This document shows positions 24,578 to 36,800 of a DNA stretch of 64,000 nt, one piece after another (positions within the stretch are counted from its first letter, which is position 1; each line of letters opens with the position of its first letter). Source of the DNA: Lingula anatina (lineage: Eukaryota > Brachiopoda > Lingulata > Lingulida > Lingulidae). The notes below the pieces were generated by a model. It was not told where the DNA came from. It searched no databases and saw only the letters and a program-made list of their open reading frames with translations. The position numbers were made by a program, and so were the translations under genes. Where the stretch lies: the NCBI RefSeq assembly GCF_001039355.2, contig NW_019774814.1:243471-307470 (forward strand), in the 5' to 3' direction.

Positions 24578-27500
24578 TTTGTCAGGTACTGCTTAAACAG
24601 TTCCAGTTAAAGATAGTAACGTTCATAATGTTCCCTTTGGTTTTTGTTAAATGGAGTTTAGTAAAAAGGGGGATATTTCCCTCACTTCGACTTATTGCTT
24701 CCACTGGTTTTTCTTCCCAACCTGGTCCTTTCTGTATGTATAATCCCGTTATCCTCACATGACGGGTTACCTTTAGTTCCCTTGTTTTCTTTCTGTTTGG
24801 GAAAATTAGGAGGCAGTGCCGTCAATTACGCTTGTCAATAGAATTGAGCAATCAACGTGCTTGCTAGGAAGTTAAATAGCGGCTCGATGGGCAGAACTCC
24901 AACTTCCTTGGCTTTGGGCAATACAAAGTGAATCACAATTTCCGTAGTGTAGTATATCGTCGTCCTGTGTGAATGTGTTGTGCGCTTGCTACTGTGTCGA
25001 ACCCTAGACTGAGATTGAAAGTTGGATTGTGTTTTCTTCGCACATGATTGGACAAACCTCCCATAAGTAAATCGAGAAAATAAAATAGATTTTACCCTTG
25101 GGCTGTTTACTGGTATTAACCCACAGTCAGAAAAGGGAGGTTGGGAGAGACTAAAATCTCTATTTAGGGGAGATGGGTTGTGGTTGGATGCCTACACATA
25201 TGGGACGCTCACAGGGGCGCACATATTTTCCAAAATGTCAAAATTATGACTGCATATTTTAATGTTTATAACTTGCTGGTTGCTACTTGAACAATTTATC
25301 TTCTGGTCGTGAGGGGTCAACCAATAGTAGTTTGAGCCCAGTAAAAAGTTTACGGCATCTGACGCTTCTTTTCTTCTATTGTACTAACCGTAATATGAGG
25401 GGATAAAGTTACTGAAGCCTCGAAAGGCAAAAACAGGAAAGTGCATGAAGAAATAACCCCAAAGTACAATTATGGGACAGTCAAATAAACCCACTGTTAT
25501 TGTTGGTGACAAACTGACTTGTTGTTGTTGCTTATCTTTGGGTCGAACAATGATTCTAACTTCGTGTTGATACTAGAGAAGAAGGCGTCGAAACCAGTTC
25601 GCCTGGATTTCCTACATTACTGGCTTTCGTAGTTTTCGGAAACGTGCGAAAATTTTTCTTGGTCATGTGTTTTGTCAAAGACTTATTTTTGTTTTTAGAG
25701 GATGGCAGGTATGGTTTAACGATTGTATTATAATAATTTCATTTTATCTAAAAGAGATGGATGTGACTGCAGTGAGTAGGGAAATCAAATTATAAAAGAG
25801 ATATATTCTGGTATATAAATGGTATAGAACATAAAATGCAACTGCAAGGACGTGTCGAACAATTAATTTTGAATAAGAGAATTGTTTTTGAGAAAATTTA
25901 GATTTGGCGCGAAAACACAGGATAAGATACCTTAACCACCAATCCAAAATTCACCTCCTGGAGGCAACGTATAGTGCCGAGGGACTGCAAAACTTAATTT
26001 TCTTCCATGAGAGTAAAAGTTGTGTTATATTCTCAGTAATGCCAGAATATTGGCACTATGCCAAGGCTATCTAATGAACACCTTTGTTATTCTAGACACA
26101 TTTTATTGCAAACCGATCAACATTAATGCATAACTTTTATCGTTTACATTTTACACGCAGTGCATGGCGTAGGACAAAACCTATGCCGTCGGCATTCAAT
26201 ATCGACACGACTTTATTCTCATCTCGTCATCCAAAACCCAGCATATACGCGTCCTCCCCCCCCTTCAATCCACGCCCTATCAGGCAAAGGCAGAGGTCAC
26301 ATATTAAGAAAGAGCTTAGTGGTTTAGATGATTGGGTGAAAAGCATTTTTAGTCTTTTTCTGTCAAAAATCAATTGTACTGAAAAGGAAATCCCTTTTTT
26401 GGGTGGAGACCAAAGAGCAAATTAGGGAAATGATGAGACTGAATCAGTTACTCATAATAGTTAAAACATTTCCGTCTTTGATGAACTCTTTGGTATTTGT
26501 CTATAGTATATTTACCCGGGAGAACTTCGTCTATTCGGGATTCATTACATAAGTGTGCATTTATTTCCTTAACGTGACGCTATTTTAATGAAGGAACAGA
26601 CATTTATCCCAACTCCGAATACTCAATACAAAGACTGGACTCAAATGACATGATTGTTTTTTTAAGTCCATCACAATGTGAGACCCCTTGGATTCTTTTG
26701 CATAAGATTTAAAAATCTTGTTATTGTAGTTTTTTCACCATGTGATTCAATATATTTTCTTCCTCGTATTTGTTCTCAATATCTTATTCAGTTGCTTCTA
26801 CTTCCTACGGGCATCAGCGGTGTTAATTACAGTTACCTGCATAGACATCACTGTTGGCATTCTAGTCATCAGACATGATCATTGTTTTAAGTCACTTTAA
26901 GGCAGAGCGGGGGGGGGGGGGGGGGGTATTAGCGGGGAAACACTGTATAAAAATGGGTTTTAATGCGTCTGAGACACTTTCCTCTTGAAAACCGACTTCA
27001 GCTTCACCTTTGCCATCAACTTAAAGCACCGTCTCCAAACTTGTACCTTTGTCCATTTTCAAATTTTGGTATAGTGGAGACAAAAATCTTCACCCTTTGG
27101 TGTGGGGAACCAAAATGATAGCCGATCCTTACGTGGTTTTCTTTTCAACTTGACAAGGACAGATCAACGAGGATATCCTAGGAGGCAAACATGGAGTCAC
27201 AAGCGCCACTTTTTTTCTGTTCATTTCACTTTTTTATCTACTTCCAGTTTTCTGATTCAGTTCTTACCAAAGAGTTGGATAAATGACAGATGCAAAATGT
27301 TTACGTAGTTTTCTTTTTAGATTATTTGAATGTCAAAGTAATATTTTAATAAATCTCTTTGCTTTCTTTTAAACCAGAGACCAGCCAAGCCTTGGAATCG
27401 AAAAGTTCAGAGACCATCTCTTTTTCCTCCCACATTTTCCTAAACCCCGTGTTGATGTGGTTTAAAAAGCCAACCTAGATGGATCTGTAAGAGGCGCAAA

Positions 27501-28125
27501 TATTTCACATTTAACATGTTTCACAAGCTTCAAATACCAACATACATTTTCTTATGGCCTGCAGTTATTTCTTTAGACAAGTGTGACACTCAACAAAGAC
27601 AATTTTGATGATGGTGAGCCAATAGTCCATGTTTTGAGTAAATCCTATGGGGAAGTCAGTTTATGATCATGGTACCTTGACTGGAACCTTCAGGGGTTCG
27701 CATAAGTGTCACCAACGTTTGGCCACGGGGGATTTTTGGAAGAAAATTCTTGAAAAAACACCTCATTTCTCACCTTAGTGATGTCAAACAAAGTAAATTA
27801 CGGAAATGCTGGCGACAAGTAGTCGTAAGGTAAGATAATGGGCTTTAGTTCCCGTGATTGATGAAGTATTAAAACACAGAACGATGGAGTCTCCTCTTCT
27901 TTATTGCACTCGAGGTGATCTTTTTTTTTTTTTACGAAAACCTTCCATTACAGTGTCTGAAAAAATTAGAGACGATTGCAAGTATCAATATATATGAGTG
28001 CAATACATTAATCCATACATTTGAGGTTCCAATATGTTCTTTTGTTAGGATGATATTTTATAATGATCAGATGTGCACCAATATTGGTTTAATCACGGAG
28101 TTGGACTGGAACCCATTATAAACAG
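24578..28125. other. Intergenic; upstream region of the Wnt gene
   Basis: Contains the Wnt 5' UTR and promoter (the side just above 24577), though no TATA box or initiator could be fixed. A G homopolymer of about 18 lies near 26909-26926. No protein gene is recognised; the ORF at 26126-26425 has low-complexity, random-looking composition. Confidence 0.4.
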
Positions 28126-28490
28126 GAAGAATTTCACATATAGCAGCTCAATACCAATCCCTTGGTTATTTACTGAAACGGCGAAAATTCTATAAGGATT
28201 CTGCACAGAGGTCAGAATCAGACATGTTAGTGTGTAATTGTCCTGATTTTATAGAAAGCTGTGAAGACTCTGAGCTTATCATGACTGACAGAGACAAACA
28301 AATCAAATGTTCATACCCGCTGAGAAGGGAACGAAGAGAAATTGAATTTAAGAATTCAGTGCAAAAGACAACATACCCTGTCTGCAGAACATGTTTTTAC
28401 AATTTGGGCCATGCAGGACCGTGCCTGGCGTGTAGAAATGTTTCTATTCGGAAAATGAAAATAGGATATTGCATCCCTTCTTACTTCTGA
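28126..28490 (+). CDS. Cysteine-rich terminal exon of an unknown gene (about 121 residues)
   Basis: An open frame runs from an acceptor-like ATAAACAG at 28118-28125 to TGA at 28488-28490, long for such AT-rich DNA; an internal ATG is at 28224. The product is basic and cysteine-rich. It includes YLLKRRKFYKD, CNCPDFIESCED, IKCSYPLRRERREIEF and then CRTCFYNLGHAGPCLACRNV and IGYCIPSYF. KRR and RRERR could be proprotein-convertase sites, and the nine cysteines suggest a secreted disulfide-bonded domain, but no signal peptide is in this exon and I found no upstream exon. It could instead be a small zinc-binding module (two CxxC pairs). I do not recognise the family. No clear AATAAA follows within 100 bp. 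Confidence 0.35.
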
Positions 28491-30462
28491 AATATTGTAA
28501 AAATTAAAATTTTGAATTAAAGAACCAGATATCCATTTAAAATTAAAAAAAATTGCTAGTCAACAAAACAATTTGCGTTATGTAGCACAGTGAGACAAAT
28601 AAGAATACCTCCGATTTTGTAACTTTTCTTATTTGTTGCAGAAGGGGATTTTCACATCAATTTTAGACAAATTTTGCCTTTTAAACATGGTTCAGAGCAG
28701 TCTGAGATACCATCAGTCCGAGAAAGGTGGTTTTGCATTCTTTCAGTGCACCTTTTCAATTCCTGTTCTGTCTTAAAATAACATGCTGTTAGTTCATTGA
28801 AGCGTTTGGGGATCTCTGTGGCAGTCACCTCCTAAGCAAATCCATTGCGTTCCGCGGTTAGTGATTTAAGGGTACTAGCTTAAACTTCGGCGTTTGTGCA
28901 ATGATTTAGCTATAACTGAAAAATAATGGTGTTTTCTTTAAGGATAAATTTAACACATGTAGAACGGCACAATCACGAGCACGACGTCAGAACCTCACAG
29001 AAGTACGCTCACACTATACATTATCATTCATAACGTCTTGTGGTAACATCAGTCACAGAATGCCTTATTACATAACATTAAGTATTCAGTATGTGAATAT
29101 GAAGAAGTGAAATTTAAGTTTGTCTTCGTATGCATATGGCAACACGTTTAATCAGTTAGGAGATGGAGGCCGGTTGTGGTGAACGCTGATATGGGTGTCA
29201 TGAATACTGTGGAGGCAAATAGTTTTTCTGCGTTCTTTTTTAAATTCATTGAGTCCGAAATGGGGAAAACGGTTGGCTTTATCGATGCCTAGGGTCGCAC
29301 AGAGAAGGGTCGACCTAAATTATATGTAATAGCAACTTAAGGGTTTGGGGGCTGTTGACCACCATGGCCGCCATACTAAAGATACCATCACGATTAATAC
29401 CTTTGCTACTAATCACCAACATTGAAGATTTAATTCTTGAACGTACTTCAGAATCAGTTGTTTTGAAACTGGCTGAATCAATGCACGGCAGCTGAAAAAG
29501 GAGACATTATATATCACTTCTAATTTTGCAACGGTCATCACAATTATTATGCTTTCTCACGATAGTTTATTAAACCTTACTTTTAGGGCCAGTTAACCTT
29601 TGGATCAAGAACTTCGTTCCACCCACCGCTATTCCTAACGCTGTGCATCGCACGCAACGTTCTGGAGGCGTTACTTTGCTGCGCAGAGACGCAATATTAC
29701 GTCAATTACTACCTAACTATAACAGGCTTCTATCAAAACTTTTTGAATACTGTCCAAAATGAGCATTTTAGAATTTGATTAAAGACAAAATGAGAGAACA
29801 AATATAAACGTTTAATATACTTATTTCTTTTTTTATTATTATTATTTTGCGAAAGACATGCACTGGTACGTTCCAGAATAAAAAAAGAAGTAATTGCTTC
29901 TCGAAAGTCAAATGAAGGAAATAAATCATTCTGACAAGTTACTCAAACAAGTTAGTTCCTGGGGTATCCAGCATGTGAGACTGAGGTGCTTGTTGGAAGA
30001 TTCTTTTGGGCAGGCACGGGGCCAAATTTGTAGAATTCAGCGTAGACAGAGGTATGCAGGACGGAGACAGAAAGTTGTTAATATCAATCTTTTTTTCAAT
30101 TGGTTGTTGAAGGCAACAGTTGTTTTTCGTGTCAAAATTTTCACCTAAAGCAATTATGTGCTATGGTACAGACAATTACAAGAGAGCATTCCGAGTAAAA
30201 ACTGAACAGGCACCAATGCTATATGCAATGTATTTTACAGCATTACGTATCATTAATTTTATCATAATTTGCCTCATTTATTTATCACGGTTTTGTATTT
30301 CTGCTTCAATTTTTGTACGGTATTTACACTTCCATTTCAAGTTTCAGCAAAATATTATGAAGTAATGAAACAGAACACTAAGCTCCTGGCTGTACCAGGT
30401 TTTTAACTTGGTCAAGTTTGTAACAAAATAATCCACAGCTACCAAACAGAGAAAAATAAAAT
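28491..30462. other. Intergenic, no gene recognised
   Basis: ORFs at 29894-30148 and 30120-30365 overlap each other and lack coding composition. A reversed AATAAA (TTTATT near 30277) could serve a minus-strand transcript such as a very long ZNF608/609 3' UTR, but this is unsupported. Confidence 0.35.
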
Positions 30463-30790
30463 GGTCGGGCAATTCCAGATAGGTATTTTGGTCAAAACAA
30501 ATAAGCGAATAAGAAGAACAAAAAGCAAAACCAAATTAGTGTCTTACGAAAGGCAACAAAAATAATCTCCATATCTGACTGAGTCACGAAGATCCGAATC
30601 TTGCTTTGTTGCGAAACGGCGAAAAATGAAAAAGGTTGGACATCTCCAGGTACAGTTTTGGAACAAAAGGACAAAGGTAAAAGCCCACCCAAACTAGTGT
30701 TCCACAAAATGCAACATGCATTACTTTTATCTCTGACTGACTCATAAAAACACAAGTCAGTTTCCACTGCTGTGAAATTGAACGTTGACA
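30463..30790. repeat. Diverged tandem repeat, about two units of 171 bp
   Basis: GGTCGGGCAATTCCAG at 30463 corresponds to GGTTGGACATCTCCAG at 30634, and the tracts after each (TTTTGGTCAAAAC against TTTTGGAACAAAAG) align. A partial earlier copy may precede 30463. The minus-strand ORF 30492-30800 runs through both units and is discounted. Confidence 0.65.
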
Positions 30791-31445
30791 CTGTTGACAA
30801 ACAGGCTCAAGAAGAATCTCTTCATATCGCTGGACACTTGATTATCTGAGGAGGGAAGGGGGCGGCGGAGCTGCTACGCACCCTCAGGAGAAAACACGCG
30901 TTAAAAGGTGTAATTTCACGATTACAGTACTTAAAAAAGAAAATCAAAGGTTGAGGAGGGTGCGGTCAAAAGTTTACAGAAGAGCGCATTGATGGGAAGT
31001 GTTTCTCCGGCAAAGTTTCCACGCGAGTTCTTTTGGGAACGCCAAAGAAGGTCAGGATGAGGCATGAACGTGTTCAGGGGTTACGAAGTTTGTGGTTTTA
31101 AACGCAAAACAGTGTCAAAATCCAGGTGTGAAGAACGCGCTTTGGGTTCAGATTTGTAGACCATTTTCTAGAAATCCCGATGAAAATGCGGTAAAACAAC
31201 TGAAATAGACTTGCAGCAAGTTTATAGCAAATGGAACAGCGTTAAGTGAAAAGAAATATGGATATGAGAACAGAGTGGAAGTCAGTAAAATTGATGAATT
31301 GATGCAGAGAGTTGATTCGCTTAGTATGGATAGGATTATTTAGAAAAAAATGAAAAATTCATTTCATTGCAATTATTTTGAAAAAATTATTTGGGTCATA
31401 TGAAATTTGCACGATCTTTCCTAAGTTTCAGCAGCCGACTATATA

Positions 31446-31752
31446 TGGGCCTGTTTCACAAAAACAAAAACAAAGTTTTGGGCTTAAAGGCTTAGACGCC
31501 TTAAATCGGATATCCTACCACGTTAACTCGACACTGCGATATTGGACTAACGGCATTTTACGAGCGATTGGTCGACAGCAAATATTGACGAACCTAAGCG
31601 GGCTATTGTCGCAGCTGAGAGTGGAAAATCGTTGTCAAGACAAACACAACCCGTTTAAAAGTCTAAGTTAAAAGACCGAAAAAAAGTTAAGGGACCCTGT
31701 AGATTGCTTGCGAAAAGCAACCACCCATACCACTTTTGAGAAACAGGCTCTG
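31446..31752. mobile_element. MITE-like element with CCTGTTTC terminal inverted repeats
   Basis: The left end GGGCCTGTTTCACAAA (31447) is matched in reverse complement by TTTGAGAAACAGGCTC at the right end (to about 31750), giving an element of about 0.3 kb without coding capacity. Such ends are common in small non-autonomous DNA transposons of marine invertebrates. No clean target-site duplication is evident. The 97-codon ORF at 31378-31671 is inside it and is rejected. Confidence 0.55.
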
Positions 31753-33819
31753 GGTGACGGCAACACTGCACTTACACAGAAGCATGTCACAATCTCTCCT
31801 ACCGCAATTCGGCAACTAGACTGTGCAACAGACCGATCTTAGTTGCAATGTCCAGGCATTAGTGAATATACTGCTACTAAAGTGAAATGAGTTGTACGAC
31901 TGATGTTCATTATGCTTCGTAAATGTACCATGTTAATATTTCAGGTTTAAGAAATGTGTGGTTTTGAAAAATACCAACATAAATTGAGTAAAATACGTTG
32001 GGATAATACTTTGAATGAATAAGTTGATAGGTACTGGAACTGAGAGTATTAAATACAAACAATGAATTGTTTTAAAAATTTTAATCCTATTAACAATCAA
32101 ATAGAAAATTATTCAATTGCTGGGTATTGTGTGATCATCAGAAAAAAAAACATTACAATTGACAAATGGAATAAAAGAAACATTTCATTTCTTGAGTGAA
32201 TAGTTTTTAGAAATCTGATCACTTGTCATTTAAAATTCACTAACGCTGTTCATATTCCATTTTATATGCACAGAATGCATTATTTTTTACTTTTATGCAC
32301 AAGGATCTTTTGACCTACATATATGTATATATAGTTTAGTCAATGCATTAACCATGAAATAGACAAAGCTGGTATATGTAGAGACACGGCATGTTCTAAG
32401 ACTGAATAAACCTTCAGGGGAAAGCTTCCAAATGTGGCATGAACTATACTTAAAGGGCTTAAATAAGAATGTGTACATGAATTTCTGCTTAAAGGGGTTT
32501 ACCATTGGAAAATACAATGCTGTTCACAAGCAAAAATTGTGAACACTAGTGACCTCTTTCGGGTTGTCAAGAGATACGTGGACAACAGGCCCATCAGAAG
32601 CGGGTAGTTACTTTATATCCTCAGCACTCTCCCATCTGTTTAAATAAAATACCATTTCTTACAGACTGCTTTTGGCATTGCTAACTAAATGAGATCTCTG
32701 AATAGATATTTTTGCTGAATGAAATAAGTACACAGATGAACCAATGCTTCTTGTAAAACACTGTGTGACCACTACTGTCACTTCATACTATTACCATGTT
32801 AAATAACATGTATGAAAGCAACAGCAATTTAGTTTTCAGTATAGATCACAAAATAATCCTTTTGATCACCAATCACAACTCTTTAATACAGGCTAGTGCT
32901 AAATTTGGGGAATATTTACAGTGAGAAGGAATAAAATGCAGTATTCTTTCTTTTATGAATGACTGATTAATATAATACATGATTGCTATGAAAGGGAAGT
33001 TATAAAACCCTCATTTTCATGGAATAATGCTGAAGAATTGCAAATTATAGCTGTACCAAGAGTTGTTCAAGTGCATTGACTGACGATGATCAGATACCTT
33101 CAATATTTTCAGAAACATACCATATTGAGCAGTAACGTTAGTTAGTAATAAGAATTAGTTACTGTCATTAGATATATATATAAAATTAGAGAATAAGTTG
33201 CATGATGGTAACAGTGCTTTGGGGCAATCTACTGAAAACAATTTTCTTTTAAAAAAAGTGAGATCTGTACATGAACCCACTTTTTTTTTCAACTTCATTC
33301 TCTGTCATGATCCACACTGACTAGCAAGATGGCCAAACAAGTAAAATGTTCAAGAAACTAATTTAACTGATGAAAATGAACTGAGCATAAAGCAGTTGAG
33401 CAAATATACCCAATACAGATTCCACTTTTCAAATCAATTTTAGATGCACCACTGTCAAGCTTTATCCTGGGTAAACATTCTAATTAAGCCTGGCAAATCC
33501 CTTTTGCAGGTAGGTTGGGCAAATCCCTTTTGCAGGTAGGTTGATTGTATAATATAGCATGTAAGCTGACAGATTTTTAATAATACAACGAAATGGACCT
33601 GAGCAGCTAAAAATACAGGCTTTCCAAGAACATTTTTCCTCCAGAGGAACCTTTCCAACTTTACAGCAACTGATGTAAATAATTTTCTTATACAGTAAGA
33701 TTGTACCAACTCTTCATGATGGTGACTGTATCTTGCTGATGCCAGTTCAGAATGTCAGCTGCTGCACAATGTGACAGAGGACACCAGCTGTGCTGTAAGC
33801 TTCTCTAACACATTCCTCC
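31753..33819 (-). other. Downstream flank / probable long 3' UTR of the ZNF608/609-type gene
   Basis: AT-rich DNA downstream of the zinc-finger gene's stop. No AATAAA in the right orientation was found close to the stop, so the UTR may be long; ATTAAA occurs on the minus strand near 32089. It contains a 26-bp tandem duplication at 33492-33543. Confidence 0.35.
33492..33543. repeat. 26-bp tandem duplication
   Basis: GCAAATCCCTTTTGCAGGTA occurs at 33493 and again at 33519, two perfect copies in the flank or 3' UTR of the zinc-finger gene. Confidence 0.9.
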
Positions 33820-36800
33820 TCATTTGGGCACAAAAGGATGAACAGCTGCTGCCTGATGGGTGGCCATTATAGCTGCTGAAATGATTAATTTAATATACAT
33901 GTTAAAGAGCAATAAAACTCAAGGATCAGAAACTCAGATGGCAGATGATATATAAAATATTCATTATATTTGTTGAAATGATCGACTTGGTACAGTATAT
34001 ATACATATATATGTCAAAGAGTTATAAGAGTGATGAAGTTAATATAGATGTCAAACAATAATAACATGTATTTTGTTTCATGTATGGTATTTTTGCTTTT
34101 CATTTGATATAATCTTAATAGCAAATCAATAAATGGCTTGAATATTGATCTGATGTTTTTGCAAACAGCTTGCTAGAAATTCTGTGACCTGGGCTCTTTC
34201 AAAATGAAACGCTATACTTAAGCTTGTTTGCATATATGACATGAGAATCAATTTCAAACATGCAATGATTCCCAAAAGATCCATACCTATCAGCTTCACA
34301 CACACAAATATCTGATTTGGAGAGAAAAAAGCCTCTTATTCTTAGACAGTGACATATATACATTGTACCAAACTCTAATCCTCTGCGCATTAGGGTAAAA
34401 AGTAGTAAAAGATCAATTCGATAAGTGGTATGGACCTGCCACCCTTACTAAAAATAAATAAATAAATAAATAAATAATACTTTTTCGAACATTGAAAAGA
34501 TACTTGTACATTGATAGCAATGAAGTTAAAGTAAAACAGCACATCCATTTTCAGCCATAATAACAAAGAATTAAACAAGTGTTGCAAAGTAACCTAATAA
34601 AGCTCATATTAAAACCTTAACTGACCTGTTTATAGTTACAAGTACCTTAAAAATAATGTAAGTTGTACTACTAAAAATGCGCCCTAATTTTGAGAAAAAC
34701 CTTTACATTATTAGCACTTGGCACCATTAAAATAAGATACAAGTCAACTTACCACCATAAGGGTCAAGAAGGTAGGGTGCTCCCTGGACCACATGGGTGT
34801 GATGATGTGTGTGGAGGTGCCTCTGAGCAGGGGGAGACTTGGTGTACTCCCGGTCCCCCAATCTTTTCTCTGAGCTTGAACTTGGGGATGAGGTTTCAGA
34901 CCGCTTGCCGGCTTCTTTCGTTTTCTCAAGAGGAGAGCCAGGAGGCAAAGGTTTGGCCTTTTCTTTCAACTCATGTATTTTATGGTGGGGAGAGTAATAA
35001 TGGCCAGAGTTGCTCTCAGAATTGCTGACAGTTTTCCCCTGTGTAACAGCAGGGGTACTGGGTGAGCTCAATTCCTTCTTTTCTTTATTAGCACCATCCA
35101 CAGTGGATACATACCTCATCTGGTTAGGGTACAGGTATGCTGGTGAGGCTGCAGGGTACACCCCCTGTACCCTATAGTGGTGACTGGGATCATAGGCTAT
35201 CTGTCCATAAGGTGCAGGAGCATAGGGAGAGAAGTAATGTCCATACGAGACTGGTCCAGGGGATGAGGAGGGACCAGTAGTGGACACAGAGGTCACACTG
35301 TCACCCTGTTTACTTTTCGCCCCAGGACTTTCCCTTATTTCTGTTCCAGTTTTACTTTTTTCGCCTATTTTCTTTGAACCCATAGATTCAGTTACCCTGG
35401 GCTCTTTATGTGGTACGACTTCTTTAGTTTTGTCCTTTGGTGAAGAACTCTCTTTTGAGGAGTTCTCCTGTGGAGCTTTCCCTAATGCTGCCTCTGGGGG
35501 TCTCTTATCAGATTTCCCCTTATCGGAAAGTCTTAATTTGTCTTCATCATAATGCTTGTGATCTCCCTGTTGATGCTGTGTTGAAAAATGCTTGTCCCTG
35601 TGACCCTCAGCAGAATACCGAGAATCTCTCCTTTCCTGATCCTCTCCCATTTTATGACACCTAGCAGGGTCACCTAAACTCTTAACATCGTTTTTATCTT
35701 TTGACACAGGCTGCTGGTCATTCAGCACTGTTTTTTGAGAAGAGTCTGTTTTATGTTTTGAAGATGAATGTCTGCGTTCTGAAGTAATTCTGTCCCTCTC
35801 ACGCTCTGAAGTAGCCCTGTCCCTGCTTTCTACATGCCTTTCCTTATCAGATCTTTCTGGTCTTGGACCAGACTGAACACTGGCTTCATCTTTACCAAGT
35901 TCTTTTGGCTGTATTTCTGAAGCTAATTGTTCTTTTTTCATCCTCTCTTGTTCAGCCATCACTTGTTCGTGGTATGCTTTGTAGTTAGGATCTGTAGCGA
36001 GCAGATGCATGTGTAAGCTGGGGTCAGCATAGCCATATGCCATGTACTGATACTGTATCTGCGGTGGAAGGTTTGCATAGTAAAGCTGTTGCTGATACAT
36101 TTGTCTTTGCTGATAATCCTTCAGTTTCTGGCTCTCTTCAGGATTCAAATCAGTTTTCCTCTCCTCTTTACTTTCTCCCTTTCTTTTGAGTCTGTCTTTA
36201 TCATCAGCAGTTTTTGTCACTGGCTTACTGTCCTGGTCTCCTGGAGTGCTTTTGCCCTCTAGGGTGCTGCCCCCTGTAGGCTGGGGAGAGAGGGTGGGGA
36301 GCATATAAGCAGACTGTCCATAATAAGGGTACATACTGTAGGGGTGCACTGCCCCCTGACTCTGAACAGTCACTGCGTCACTGGGGCTGTCAGCACTTCC
36401 ATCAACCTTACTGTCTTCCTTCACTTTTTCATTCTCCAAGGTTGGAGCAGTGTCATTTGCATCAGATATATCTGAATAGGCTGGACTTTGGCAGTTACTG
36501 CCTGTAGGGTCTCGACTATCAGTGTTCACAGTGAGAGGAGAGGAGGTGGAGAGATTGAGTTCTGATGGTGGTTGAACTGTTCTCTCTTTCTCATTGCTTG
36601 CACTGTCACCAACAATAGGTAGAGACTTCTCAGTCTCAGCAACAGGGACTTTTTTCTCACCTTGTTCCTTTGACTTCTGAGAAGAATTGACGGGCAATTT
36701 ATTTTCCTCTGAAACATCTCCTTTACCATCACCCTCTTTGGGAAGTTTGTCTTTGGGAACATCTTTGATCACACTTTGGCTGGAGTCTTTCTCCTTTTCC

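Noticed and set aside
27647-27780. Apparent open frame ending at a GTAAGA donor near 27830
   Set aside because: On careful counting the frame is closed by TAG near 27775 before reaching the donor.
30492-30800. 102-codon minus-strand ORF
   Set aside because: Spans the 171-bp tandem repeat; no coding bias.
31378-31671. 97-codon plus-strand ORF
   Set aside because: Lies inside the MITE-like element and lacks coding features.
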